From an uncultured Alphaproteobacteria bacterium (GTDB lineage Bacteria; Pseudomonadota; Alphaproteobacteria; Rhodobacterales; Rhodobacteraceae), in contig CACESU010000003.1 in assembly GCA_902562285.1 (NCBI GenBank), positions 1-64,000 on the forward strand: a DNA stretch of 64,000 nucleotides. The letters run 5' to 3'. The translations under genes were made by a program, and so were the position numbers. Of this stretch, positions 1 through 9,931 are shown piece by piece. The notes below the pieces were generated by a model. The model ran no database searches, had not been told where the DNA came from, and was given only the letters and a program-made list of their open reading frames with translations. Numbering within the stretch: the stretch's first letter is position 1; each line of letters begins with the position of its first letter.

Positions 1-1041
1 ATGACTATAGAAGAAAATGCTGAAGCTCAAATCTCCAATGCTGAACTTAAACTTTATAACATTGCTGAAAGAGGAAATGAAACTACTGGGTTTACTCATC
101 TAGTAAGTGCCTCTAGAGAAGCAATCGAAATCGCAAATAAAGCTTATCAAAAACAGGGAAGTATATCTGGTATTTCAACTGGTCTTATAGATTTAGATAA
201 AAAGCTAGGCGGACTCCATTCCTCAGATTTACTCATAATTGCAGGAAGACCCTCTATGGGTAAAACCTCACTTGCAACCAATATGGCATTTAGTATTGCT
301 AATTCATTTGAAAAAATAACTAATGAAGATGGAAGTAAAACTTTATTGAACGGTGGAGTAGTTGGATTTTTTTCACTAGAAATGTCATCTGCTCAGTTAG
401 CAACAAGAATTCTGTCTGAAAATTCTAAGGTTCCCTCAGATAAAATTAGAAAAGGAGACATTTCAGAAGAAGATTTTAGAAACTTTATTGAAGCAGCTCA
501 AAGTCTTGAACAGTGCCCCCTTTACATTGATGATACCGCCGCACTTACTATATCTGCACTTGCAGGTAGGGCTAGAAGATTAAAGAGAATGTATGGATTA
601 GATGTTTTATTTGTTGATTATTTACAACTTATAAGACCATCTACAAATCGAGATAGTAGGGTTAATGAAATTTCAGAAATAACACAAGGTCTTAAATCTA
701 TAGCAAAAGAATTGAATATACCAGTAGTTGCACTTTCACAATTATCTAGACAAGTGGAAGCTCGTGATGACAAAAGACCTCAGCTGTCAGATTTAAGAGA
801 AAGTGGATCAATTGAACAAGATTCAGATGTAGTAATGTTTATTTTTAGGGAAGAATATTATAAAGAAAGAGAAAAGCCAGATGAGCATGATGTTGAAAGT
901 TTCTTGAAATGGCAAGATGATATGAGCAGATTACATGGTAAGGCTGAATTAATAATAGGTAAGCAAAGGCATGGACCAATAGGTACAGTTGATCTATCAT
1001 TTCAAAGTAGGTTTACAAGCTTTGGAAATTTGGCAAAGTAA
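1..1041 (+). CDS. dnaB: Replicative DNA helicase DnaB (probably 5'-truncated by the window start)
   Basis: RecA-like ATPase core: Walker A GRPSMGKTSLA, VGFFSLEMS, LDVLFVDYLQLI, SQLSRQVE, DLRESGSIEQDSDVV, all typical of DnaB. Confidence 0.95.
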   Translation: MTIEENAEAQISNAELKLYNIAERGNETTGFTHLVSASREAIEIANKAYQKQGSISGISTGLIDLDKKLGGLHSSDLLIIAGRPSMGKTSLATNMAFSIANSFEKITNEDGSKTLLNGGVVGFFSLEMSSAQLATRILSENSKVPSDKIRKGDISEEDFRNFIEAAQSLEQCPLYIDDTAALTISALAGRARRLKRMYGLDVLFVDYLQLIRPSTNRDSRVNEISEITQGLKSIAKELNIPVVALSQLSRQVEARDDKRPQLSDLRESGSIEQDSDVVMFIFREEYYKEREKPDEHDVESFLKWQDDMSRLHGKAELIIGKQRHGPIGTVDLSFQSRFTSFGNLAK

Positions 1042-1075
1042 AATTTAATTAAATTTTAAATAAATTGTTACAAAA

Positions 1076-2116
1076 ATGACTGTAGTGATAAAGATCAACC
1101 TTAGTAATATTAAAAAAAATTGGCTATATCTTAATAAGTTTTCAAAAAAGAATACTGAAACTAGTGCAGTAATAAAAGCTAATGCTTATGGACTTGGAGC
1201 TCATGAAGTCGCTACTGCTTTATGGGAAGCAGGAAGTAGATCTTTTTTTGTTGCAACAACCGAAGAAGCTATAAACATCGATAAAATTTTACCAAAGTAT
1301 AGGAAAATATATGTGCTTAATGGATATGATAAAAAAAATAAAAAGGCGTTTAATGAATTAGATTTGATTCCAGTCTTAAATTCACCAGACCAATTAAACT
1401 CCTTCGTCGAAGATAGTAAGAATAAAAATTTTTGCATTCAAATTGATATTGGAATGAATAGATTAGGTTTTCAGTTAGACCAAATTTATAAACATAAAGA
1501 TTGTATAAAAAACTTAAATTTAGACTTAGTACTAGGACATTTAACAACAGCTATAAATCCTAAAAATTCTTCCAATAAAATTCAACTACATAAATTTAAA
1601 GAATTTTCTAATAATTTTCCATTTTCTAAAAAGTCTTTGGCTGCATCACATGGAATATTTATAGATAATAAATATCACTTTGATTTAATCCGTCCAGGTA
1701 TTGCATTGTTTGGAGGTATTAGAAACTCTAATATTTTGGATGTAGTTAGTATTGAATTACCAGTTATACAAACTCATTTTTTAGAACCAGGCGATGGCAT
1801 TGGTTACGGATTAACATATGTTTGTAAAGAGAAGAAAAGAGTTGCAACTTTAGCTGGAGGATATGCTGATGGACTAACTAGAAACTTTTCAAATGTTGGT
1901 TTTTTATATCATAATAAAATTCCATGCCCTATATTAGGAAAAATTTCAATGGATTTAGTAACTGTTGACATATCACATTTAAATCAAGTACCAGAAAAAT
2001 TAACTTTTTTAGGACAAAATCAATCTATTAATGACCTATCAGATATTGCAAAAACTATAAGCCATGAAATTTTAATAAATTTAGGGAATCGATTTTCAAG
2101 ACATTATGTGAATTAA
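1076..2116 (+). CDS. alr: Alanine racemase
   Basis: PLP lysine motif AVIKANAYGLGA; C-terminal ISMDLVTVDIS. Confidence 0.93.
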   Translation: MTVVIKINLSNIKKNWLYLNKFSKKNTETSAVIKANAYGLGAHEVATALWEAGSRSFFVATTEEAINIDKILPKYRKIYVLNGYDKKNKKAFNELDLIPVLNSPDQLNSFVEDSKNKNFCIQIDIGMNRLGFQLDQIYKHKDCIKNLNLDLVLGHLTTAINPKNSSNKIQLHKFKEFSNNFPFSKKSLAASHGIFIDNKYHFDLIRPGIALFGGIRNSNILDVVSIELPVIQTHFLEPGDGIGYGLTYVCKEKKRVATLAGGYADGLTRNFSNVGFLYHNKIPCPILGKISMDLVTVDISHLNQVPEKLTFLGQNQSINDLSDIAKTISHEILINLGNRFSRHYVN

Positions 2117-2124
2117 TTTTAATT

Positions 2125-2925
2125 ATGAATATAAATAAACAAAATTTTTATCATTTTATTCCTAAGTTTATTGGTAAAGGTGCATTAGGTTTAATCATAG
2201 CAATTGGTACAACAGTTTCTTTTTTAATTTTTGCTATATTCAAAGCATTAATTCCACCTTTTTATTTAAATGAATATTTAAAACAAATAATCAGAATAGG
2301 ATTGGCTTCATTACCCGTAGTTGGTCTTACCGCATTCTTTACAGGAGGCGCTCTTGCATTGCAAATTTATTCTGGTGGAACAAGATTAAATGCTGAAAGT
2401 GCCGTTCCTTCTATAGTTGCAATCGGTTTTTTAAGAGAATTAGGTCCAGTTCTTTGTGGTTTAATGGTTGCAGGTAGAGTTTCCGCATCAATTGCTGCTG
2501 AAATAGCAACAATGAAAGTTACAGAACAAATTGATGCCTTAACTACTTTAGGAACGGATCCAATTAAATACCTTGTAAGTCCTAGAATTGTTGTAGCTAC
2601 AATTTTTTTACCAATTTTGACAACAATTGGAAATATAATTGGAATATTTGGTGGATATTTAATTAGTACTGAAAGATTAGGTTTTAATCCTACTCTTTAT
2701 ATTGAAAGTAGTATAAAATATATTGAATTTAGTGATATTTATTCCAGTCTAATAAAAGCAGCAGTATTTGGTATGATTATTTCAACTATGGGTTGTTATT
2801 TTGGGTTTAAAGCTTCTAGGGGAGCACTAGGAGTAGGAAAAGCTACAACTGATGCTGTTGTTTTTTCATCTATTTTGATATTAGCTTTTAATTATTTTTT
2901 AACAGAGTTACTTTTTAGAGCATGA
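2125..2925 (+). CDS. mlaE: MlaE-family phospholipid ABC transporter permease
   Basis: Multi-TM protein with GGALALQIYSGG, VPSIVAIGFLRELGPVLCGLMVAGRVSASIAAEIATMKVTEQIDAL. Confidence 0.92.
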   Translation: MNINKQNFYHFIPKFIGKGALGLIIAIGTTVSFLIFAIFKALIPPFYLNEYLKQIIRIGLASLPVVGLTAFFTGGALALQIYSGGTRLNAESAVPSIVAIGFLRELGPVLCGLMVAGRVSASIAAEIATMKVTEQIDALTTLGTDPIKYLVSPRIVVATIFLPILTTIGNIIGIFGGYLISTERLGFNPTLYIESSIKYIEFSDIYSSLIKAAVFGMIISTMGCYFGFKASRGALGVGKATTDAVVFSSILILAFNYFLTELLFRA

Positions 2926-3666
2926 ATAAAAATAAAGCTAATGAAATAGTTCTTGAAATCAAAAATTTGTTCAAAAAAATTTGAAAATAAAATTATTTTG
3001 AATGACTTAAATTTTAAAATTTTTAGAGGAAAATCTATTGGGGTTATGGGACCATCAGGAACAGGGAAATCTATGTTGTTAAAATGTATTTTAGGTTTAA
3101 CTGAATATGATGGAAAAATTTTATATGAAGGAAAAATTTTAGAAAAAAAAAATAGAGAGCTATTGTACAATAATTCTGGAATGCTTTTTCAAGGTGGAGC
3201 ACTTTTCGATAGTTTAAATGTATGGCAAAATATTTCCTTTAAAAGGATAAATAATAAAACTTACTCAAAAAGAGATTCTATTTCTATTGTAAGAAAGATG
3301 CTTAAGGAAGTAGAATTGGGAACAGAAATATTGAATAATATGCCATCAGAGTTATCTGGAGGGATGCAGAAAAGAGTTGCATTAGCACGAGCCATTGTTA
3401 ATGAACCTAGGATATTATTTTTTGATGAGCCTACTACTGGATTAGACCCATTAACTACAAAAGCAATAAATAAATTGATACTAAACTTAATTAATAAAAA
3501 TAATGTTACTTCAATAATTATTTCGCATGATCCACTCTCAATTAAAAAAATTTGTGATGAAGTTATTTTTTTAACTAATGGTAAAATTGAGTGGCATGGA
3601 AGTGTGAAGGAAATGTCAAATTCAAGACATAAAATGCTTAAAGATTATTTAAACTCAAATCGATGA
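2922..3666 (+). CDS. mlaF: MlaF-family ABC transporter ATP-binding protein; apparent frameshift in A7 at 2973-2979 (track ORF starts at TTG 2953)
   Basis: GPSGTGKSMLLKCILGL, ELSGGMQKRVALARAI, ILFFDEPTTGLDP; ATG 2922 overlaps the mlaE stop (ATGA) but its frame ends at TGA 2982. Confidence 0.85.
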
Positions 3667-3860
3667 ATATAAGCTAACTAAACTTTTTTAATAATAATGG
3701 AATTTAAAAAATTTTTATAAATCAAGTATTTTGAAATTATATTTTGGAGTAAGCATAATGAATGAAAAAAGTTGCTATTTATCATTATATCTATATTTTC
3801 TAATAATACTTCAAATATAAATCAATTCTATTATTGAATTTAAATGATTTAGGACAATAG

Positions 3861-4442
3861 ATGGAATTTGATAATAATGTTGTAGATATTATTAGTTTAA
3901 TAATAATAGTCATATCTGTCCTTCTTAGTTATTCTAGAGGGTTGATACGAGAATGCTATACAATTTTATCTTGGATATTATCTTTTTTTTCTTCAATCCA
4001 ATTTGGACCAATGATTTTACCATTAATTTTAGGTGTTCCATTTCTTGAAGAATTTTTATTAGGGAACTGTCCTTTAGCGATGATAATTTCATATATAATC
4101 ACATTTGTGTTATCGATCAGTTTCTTTTCAATACTTTTGGTTATTACTAATATCACTAAAAGAAACGAACCCCAAACTATTATAAGTAATTTAGATAAAT
4201 TTGGAGGAGTACTTTTCGGATTTATGCGTTCAATAATAATATTGTTACTTATATTAATTTTTACGCAAGATCTTTTGCCCGATTTCAATTTTAAAATTGA
4301 AATAAATAACTCAATTGATAACTCAATGACATCTAATTTTCTTGAACCTTCAAAAATTTATCTTTCAGATATTATATCCGACAATGGGGAAAAATGGCTT
4401 AAAACTACCTATGATTTTGTTTTAAATAATACATGTGAGTAA
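3861..4442 (+). CDS. CvpA family protein
   Basis: About four predicted TM helices, LLSYSRGLIRECYTILSWILSFF N-terminus typical of CvpA. Confidence 0.75.
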   Translation: MEFDNNVVDIISLIIIVISVLLSYSRGLIRECYTILSWILSFFSSIQFGPMILPLILGVPFLEEFLLGNCPLAMIISYIITFVLSISFFSILLVITNITKRNEPQTIISNLDKFGGVLFGFMRSIIILLLILIFTQDLLPDFNFKIEINNSIDNSMTSNFLEPSKIYLSDIISDNGEKWLKTTYDFVLNNTCE

Positions 4443-4463
4443 CTTGAACTTATAAAAATATAT

Positions 4464-5150
4464 ATGGAAAAAAAATATTTTAAAAATAAAATTGCTCTTG
4501 TTACAGGTGCTTCTAGAGGTTTTGGTTCTGCAATAGCACTAAAATTAGCACAAGCTGGAGCTAACCTAATAATTACGGCAAGAACAATTGGAGCATTAGA
4601 GGAATTATCCAACAAAATTCTAATATATGGAGGTAAAGTTACTGTAGTACCTCTAGATCTAAATAATCAAATACATACACAATTATTTTGTAAAACTCTT
4701 TATGAAAAGTTTGGGAAAATAGACTTTTTTATTCACTCAGCATTTTTAGCTATACCAATGGCACCCATTGAAACTGTAAGTGAAAAGGATATGACTAAGT
4801 ATTTTGCATCAAATACTTTCTTGACCCAAAGACTAATTAATTTAATTCATCCTTTATTAAAAATACAAAAAAATAGCATTGCTGTTTTCATTCATGATAA
4901 AACAAAAAAAAATTATAAAAAATTTTTGGGAGTTCACAAGGCAATTCAGGCAGCTTCAAAAGAAATTGTAAAATCATATTTGGAAGAAAGAATTAGGACT
5001 GGACCAAAAGTTTTAATATTTGAGCCACTATCTATGCCTACAAAAACTAGGAAAATAATGTTTCCAGGTGAAGATAAAAAGAAATTAAGTACATGTGAGA
5101 TAGAAGCCAATAAATTGATCAAAATCTTACTTTCTGAAATTAGTAATTAA
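4464..5150 (+). CDS. SDR family NAD(P)-dependent oxidoreductase
   Basis: N-terminal ALVTGASRGFGSAIALKLAQAGANLIITART Rossmann motif. Confidence 0.85.
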   Translation: MEKKYFKNKIALVTGASRGFGSAIALKLAQAGANLIITARTIGALEELSNKILIYGGKVTVVPLDLNNQIHTQLFCKTLYEKFGKIDFFIHSAFLAIPMAPIETVSEKDMTKYFASNTFLTQRLINLIHPLLKIQKNSIAVFIHDKTKKNYKKFLGVHKAIQAASKEIVKSYLEERIRTGPKVLIFEPLSMPTKTRKIMFPGEDKKKLSTCEIEANKLIKILLSEISN

Positions 5151-5152
5151 TC

Positions 5153-6586
5153 CTAAACATATGGATTATTTCCAACCTTAAATTTTAATCTTATAGGAAT
5201 ATTTTTCAAATTAAACTGGTCTCTGATGCTATTAAAAAGAAATTTTCTGTAATTTTTAGGAATATCAATACTTGAAGAAAATATTAAAAAATTTGGAGGT
5301 CTTGATTTAATTTGAGTAATATACCTTAGCCTCAATCTTCTTCCTTTCACCAGTGGAGGAGGATGCTCTGAAGTTTTTATTTCTAACCATCTATTTAATT
5401 TTGATGTGGTAAATCTTTTTTGCCAATTATCTTTTGCACCTAAAATTGCTGAGTAAAGTTTTTCAATACCCTCATTTCTAAGTGCAGAGATTGTAACAAA
5501 TGAAATATTTCCAAATTGGGGTAGTGATAATTTTATTTTATTTTTTAATATATCAATTTTTTCTTTTTTATTTTTTTCTTTATCCCACTTATTTAGAACT
5601 AAAATTAAACATCTACCTTCTTTTTCGATTAAATTGATAATCCTTAGATCTTGTAAATCAAATGCATTATCAACATCTAGCAACATGATAACAACTTCAG
5701 AAAATTTAATAACTTCTACTGATTTATCTACTGATAATTCTTCTAATCCTTTTTGAATTTTATTGAAGCGTCTAATACCAGCTGTATCAATTATCTTAAA
5801 ATCTTTTCCCATCCAATTAAAATCCACTAAAATTGGATCAGTAGTTGTACCAGACTTTGAACTTGTTAGAACTCTTCTTTTTTTTATTATAGCATTCAAA
5901 AGAGTTGATTTACCTACATTTGGTCTGCCAACTATAGCTATTTTAATGGGTTCGTTTTTTAAATTTACATTGTTTTTAGTAATTAGAGTTGAATACGGAT
6001 CTATAATATTTTTTTTCCTAAAAAAATTAGTTTCAAATAATCTTTTATTATCTCCAGGTATTTTTGGTTGCCTTAACTTTAAAAAATTCAAAATTTCTTT
6101 TTTTAAATCATCTATGCCCAAACCATGTGCAGCAGATATGGGAAAAGAATATTCTAAACCTAGTGAAAGAGGTTCCCAAAAACCCTCTAAGGCTTTTTTG
6201 CTATCATGTTTATTACTTATTAAAAAAGTTTTAAAAATAAATTTTTTTAAATAACTAGCAAATTCAATATCATTATTTGTTAATCCATTTTTTGAGTCTA
6301 CTACAAATAGTATTAGATCAGCATCTTTTAAAAGGTTTTCAATAATAGTCTTTATATCTTTTTGTAAGAAATTTTCTGGTGACAATAAATCACAACCTGC
6401 AGTATCATATAACCTTACTAAAAAATCACTTAGGTAAAAATCAAAATATCTAAAATCTCTTGTTGTTCCAGGATTATTGTCTGTAATCGATGTTGTCCTG
6501 TTCAATAGTCGATTAAATAAAGTAGATTTGCCCACATTAGAGCGACCTATAATTAAAACATTGAATAACGTCAATTTATTCACCAA
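5153..6586 (-). CDS. der: Ribosome-biogenesis GTPase Der (EngA)
   Basis: Two G domains (GRSNVGKSTLFNRL; GRPNVGKSTLLNAI) and KH-like C-terminus. Confidence 0.95.
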   Translation of the reverse strand: MVNKLTLFNVLIIGRSNVGKSTLFNRLLNRTTSITDNNPGTTRDFRYFDFYLSDFLVRLYDTAGCDLLSPENFLQKDIKTIIENLLKDADLILFVVDSKNGLTNNDIEFASYLKKFIFKTFLISNKHDSKKALEGFWEPLSLGLEYSFPISAAHGLGIDDLKKEILNFLKLRQPKIPGDNKRLFETNFFRKKNIIDPYSTLITKNNVNLKNEPIKIAIVGRPNVGKSTLLNAIIKKRRVLTSSKSGTTTDPILVDFNWMGKDFKIIDTAGIRRFNKIQKGLEELSVDKSVEVIKFSEVVIMLLDVDNAFDLQDLRIINLIEKEGRCLILVLNKWDKEKNKKEKIDILKNKIKLSLPQFGNISFVTISALRNEGIEKLYSAILGAKDNWQKRFTTSKLNRWLEIKTSEHPPPLVKGRRLRLRYITQIKSRPPNFLIFSSSIDIPKNYRKFLFNSIRDQFNLKNIPIRLKFKVGNNPYV

Positions 6587-6607
6587 TTCTTAAATTAAAT
6601 AATCTAA

Positions 6608-7915
6608 TTAAATAAAAGCAATAATTTTCCCAGATTTGGTAACAATAAATATTCTATTATGAACAGCAAAAGGTCTATATAATGCTGCACTTCCTAAGCT
6701 ATATTGCAAAATTTGTTTACCATTAGCTGGATTAAATTTTCTTAAATATCCATCAGTACCAGCTATCCACAAGAAATTACCTGCTAAAGTTGGTCCAAAA
6801 AAATTACTTTTATTATTTGGTTTTGAAATATTTCTAGACCAGATTACTTTACCATTTTTTTCGTTTATTCTTATCAATTTTCCTTTTGTTGACACTACAA
6901 ATATAGAACCACCATTTATTAAAGGAGTACTGTAAGAACCAACTGGAAGACTCCAAAATTTTCTTCCATTTATTAAATTCAATGCTAAAAATTGACCAGA
7001 TGAGCTCAATGCAAAAACTTTATTTGACTTAATAATAGGACTACCACCCAAATCACCGAATACAGAATAAGATTCACCTTTATTTCCTAGATCAAAAGAT
7101 GTCGTCCATATTTCAGATCCATTGTTTGGACGAACTACAGCTAATTGGCCTGAACTAAATGGTAAAATCAATTTATTGTTTTTTAAAGCTGGAGATGCCC
7201 CTTTTGTTAAAAGTGTAGGTCTTGTAGCGCCTTGAAAAGTCCAAAGAGTTTCACCTTTTTTATTAAGTGCTATAGCTAGATCACTAGCATTAACAATGAA
7301 AATTTTGTTCTTATGATATATTGGAGCACCTCGGAAAGGAGAATCAAATCTTTTTTTCCATTTTATCGAACCGGCTAAATCAAGAGAAAAAACTTCTCCA
7401 AATCCAGTTGCTACAAACAAATTATTTTTATCGATAACAATACCACCTGAATGATGAGTACTTTGCTTTTTTTCTGAAGAAGGTGCTAAATTTTTAACCC
7501 ATTGTTTTTTACCATTAAGGTTAAAAGAATAAAGGTTCGCTCTTCCATCTAGAATATAGATATTCTTACTGGAAAATATAGCAGCTGAAATCCCCCCCCT
7601 ATATTTTAATTTAGTTTCCCATAATTTGGTTAAAGGACTCTCAAATTTTGAATGCGCCAATAAGTGAGTCGGTCCATTATCTACCTGTGGAATAGAGAGA
7701 ATATTTTTTTGAGGAGTTAATTTAATATTTTTTGCATCATTTTCTAAATATGAGTCCATTTCTTGCTGATACAAATCTAGACGTTCTCCTTTTATACTTT
7801 CATTATTAAAACATGCTAACAAAGGTAAATATAAAATAAAAAATACTAACTTAGATTTAACAAAAGGCATTTCATATTTTTTTAGAAAATATTTAAAATT
7901 CATCAATTTAAACAC
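6608..7915 (-). CDS. bamB: Outer-membrane assembly factor BamB (PQQ-like beta-propeller)
   Basis: LACFN lipobox and repeated beta-propeller blades (LYSFNLNGKKQWVKN, VFSLDLAGSIKWKKRFDSPFRGAP); adjacent to der as is usual. Confidence 0.85.
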   Translation of the reverse strand: MFKLMNFKYFLKKYEMPFVKSKLVFFILYLPLLACFNNESIKGERLDLYQQEMDSYLENDAKNIKLTPQKNILSIPQVDNGPTHLLAHSKFESPLTKLWETKLKYRGGISAAIFSSKNIYILDGRANLYSFNLNGKKQWVKNLAPSSEKKQSTHHSGGIVIDKNNLFVATGFGEVFSLDLAGSIKWKKRFDSPFRGAPIYHKNKIFIVNASDLAIALNKKGETLWTFQGATRPTLLTKGASPALKNNKLILPFSSGQLAVVRPNNGSEIWTTSFDLGNKGESYSVFGDLGGSPIIKSNKVFALSSSGQFLALNLINGRKFWSLPVGSYSTPLINGGSIFVVSTKGKLIRINEKNGKVIWSRNISKPNNKSNFFGPTLAGNFLWIAGTDGYLRKFNPANGKQILQYSLGSAALYRPFAVHNRIFIVTKSGKIIAFI

Positions 7916-7944
7916 TCAATTCATTTATATTATTGAAAGTAAAT

Positions 7945-8586
7945 TTATTTAATGTGAGTCTCTATGATAGTCTTTAAATTATTAAGTCTATTATTTAAAG
8001 AAAGTGAATTTGATAATTCTGGTTGCACTATATCAATTTCCTCCAAGGCTTCATTAAATAAACCTTTTTCTAGAAATAAATTTATTTTCCCTTCTATCGC
8101 TAATAATCTATAAGGCCTATCAGGACCAGAAAGCTTATTTAAAATTTGAAATTTTTCATCATAGGTTTTATCTCCCAAATAAAATTGGTAAAATAAAGCT
8201 AAATCCCTTAGCGCTTGAGGTGAATTTTCATCATTTTCAATATTCTTTAAATACTGTAATTTTTTATTAATATTAGTTTCTTGATTAAGAAATAAAGGGT
8301 TAAGTATAGCTAAAGTATGACCTGGTTTTTTTTGTTCTATATAACTAGAGTAATCATCAAAGTTTTGATTGATAGAAAAATTTTTCAAAGCTAAGGATAG
8401 ATTGTCACCATTTAACTGATAATTTAATTTTTCATTATTCTTTTTCCACTCATTAAATGCAACGATAAATACAATAATTAATAATACAACAAAACCAAAC
8501 CATGAATACTTTTTTATATATTTAAAAAGTTTATCACGACGGACTTCCTCACTGACTTCTTTTATGAATGAATCATTTAAACTCAA
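7945..8586 (-). CDS. YfgM/tetratricopeptide-like inner membrane protein
   Basis: Single N-terminal TM after a short cytoplasmic segment (FIKEVSEEVRRDKLFKYIKKYSWFG), adjacent to bamB-der. Confidence 0.7.
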   Translation of the reverse strand: MSLNDSFIKEVSEEVRRDKLFKYIKKYSWFGFVVLLIIVFIVAFNEWKKNNEKLNYQLNGDNLSLALKNFSINQNFDDYSSYIEQKKPGHTLAILNPLFLNQETNINKKLQYLKNIENDENSPQALRDLALFYQFYLGDKTYDEKFQILNKLSGPDRPYRLLAIEGKINLFLEKGLFNEALEEIDIVQPELSNSLSLNNRLNNLKTIIETHIK

Positions 8587-8823
8587 TTTAAAATCTCCTA
8601 ACTAAAAGTATAATTTTTTACTTTATATTTTATCAAAAAATCTTCATAAAAGTTTAGTTATACTAGAATTAATAGAATAAACATCTAAATATAAAGCAAC
8701 GATTATAACAACAGAAATATAATATGTATAAAGTTAAACTATATAAAAATAAATTAAAAGAGATATAATCATTTATAAGGAATTTAACAAAATGGCAACT
8801 GAACTTTTAATTTTGGGTTTTTG

Positions 8824-9927
8824 ATGAGAATAATTTCAATAATTGTAGCTATAATTGTTGCTTTTTCACTTTATTTTCTAATTGTAGATAGAGAGACACT
8901 AATTGCTTATATTTCAAAGTTTCAAAAAGAAGAAAATTTTGGCTCAAATCTAAATATGGATGAACAAATTCCAGAAAAAAATTCTACTATTAGTGAAATA
9001 CCATTTGTAATTGTAAAAAATTCAGTAGCAACGAACACTGAAAATATACTTGTAGTGAGAGGCCTGACTGAGGCAATAAGAAAAGTTGAAGTGCGTGCTG
9101 AAGTCAACGGAGGTGTTATTTCTGAACCAAGGCTTAAAGGGTCAAGAATAAAAAAGAATGAAACATTATGTGAAATAGCTGCAGGCACTAGATTTGTTAC
9201 ATTAAATGAAACTAAGATGAGATTGTTGGAAGCAGAAAAAAAATCAAATGTAGTTCAATCACTTGGAGAAAAAGGTTATAGCACTGAAACAAATAAATTA
9301 ACTCAAAAAACAATTCTTGAGACAGCAAAAGCTGCATTGGCCAGAGCAGAATATGAGATATCAAAATTGATTATAAAAGCACCATTTGCTGGCATTTTAG
9401 AGAATAATACTGCTGAGATTGGAAGTTTTTTAAACATAGGCTCCTTATGTGCAACAATAATAGACTTAAGTGAAATAAAATTAATAGGATATATTCCAGA
9501 GTTAAAAATTCGAGAAATTTCTTTAGGATCCGATGCTTATGGTACAACTGTTTCTGGAATAACTACTAAAGGAAGAGTTAGTTTTATTTCTAAACAAGCT
9601 GATAGGGTTACAAAAACATTTAGGGTAGAAATATTAGCCGATAATAATGATGAACTGATAAGAGATGGTGAAACAATTCAAATTCAAATAAATTTAGAGA
9701 GTAATAAAGCACACTTGTTACCACAATCAGTATTAACTCTTAATGATGAAGGCGATTTAGGAGTTAGAACAGTTGTAAACAAAACTGTAGAGTTTTTTAA
9801 AGTTAAAATTCTTAGAGACCAAAAGAATGGCCTACTATTAACTGGTTTACCAGAAAATGTTGATGTTATAACCGTTGGACAGGAATTCGTTGTAGATGGA
9901 CAGAAAGTTAATATTTCTTATGAGTAA
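8824..9927 (+). CDS. RND efflux periplasmic adaptor (membrane fusion protein)
   Basis: VEVRAEVNGGVISEPRLKGSRIKKNETLCEI and IKAPFAGILENNTAEIGSFLNIG lipoyl-like halves; ATG at 8824 preferred. Confidence 0.88.
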   Translation: MRIISIIVAIIVAFSLYFLIVDRETLIAYISKFQKEENFGSNLNMDEQIPEKNSTISEIPFVIVKNSVATNTENILVVRGLTEAIRKVEVRAEVNGGVISEPRLKGSRIKKNETLCEIAAGTRFVTLNETKMRLLEAEKKSNVVQSLGEKGYSTETNKLTQKTILETAKAALARAEYEISKLIIKAPFAGILENNTAEIGSFLNIGSLCATIIDLSEIKLIGYIPELKIREISLGSDAYGTTVSGITTKGRVSFISKQADRVTKTFRVEILADNNDELIRDGETIQIQINLESNKAHLLPQSVLTLNDEGDLGVRTVVNKTVEFFKVKILRDQKNGLLLTGLPENVDVITVGQEFVVDGQKVNISYE

Positions 9928-9931
9928 ATAA

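Noticed and set aside
5763-6254. 163-aa + strand ORF opposite der
   Set aside because: Shadow of the Der G domains.
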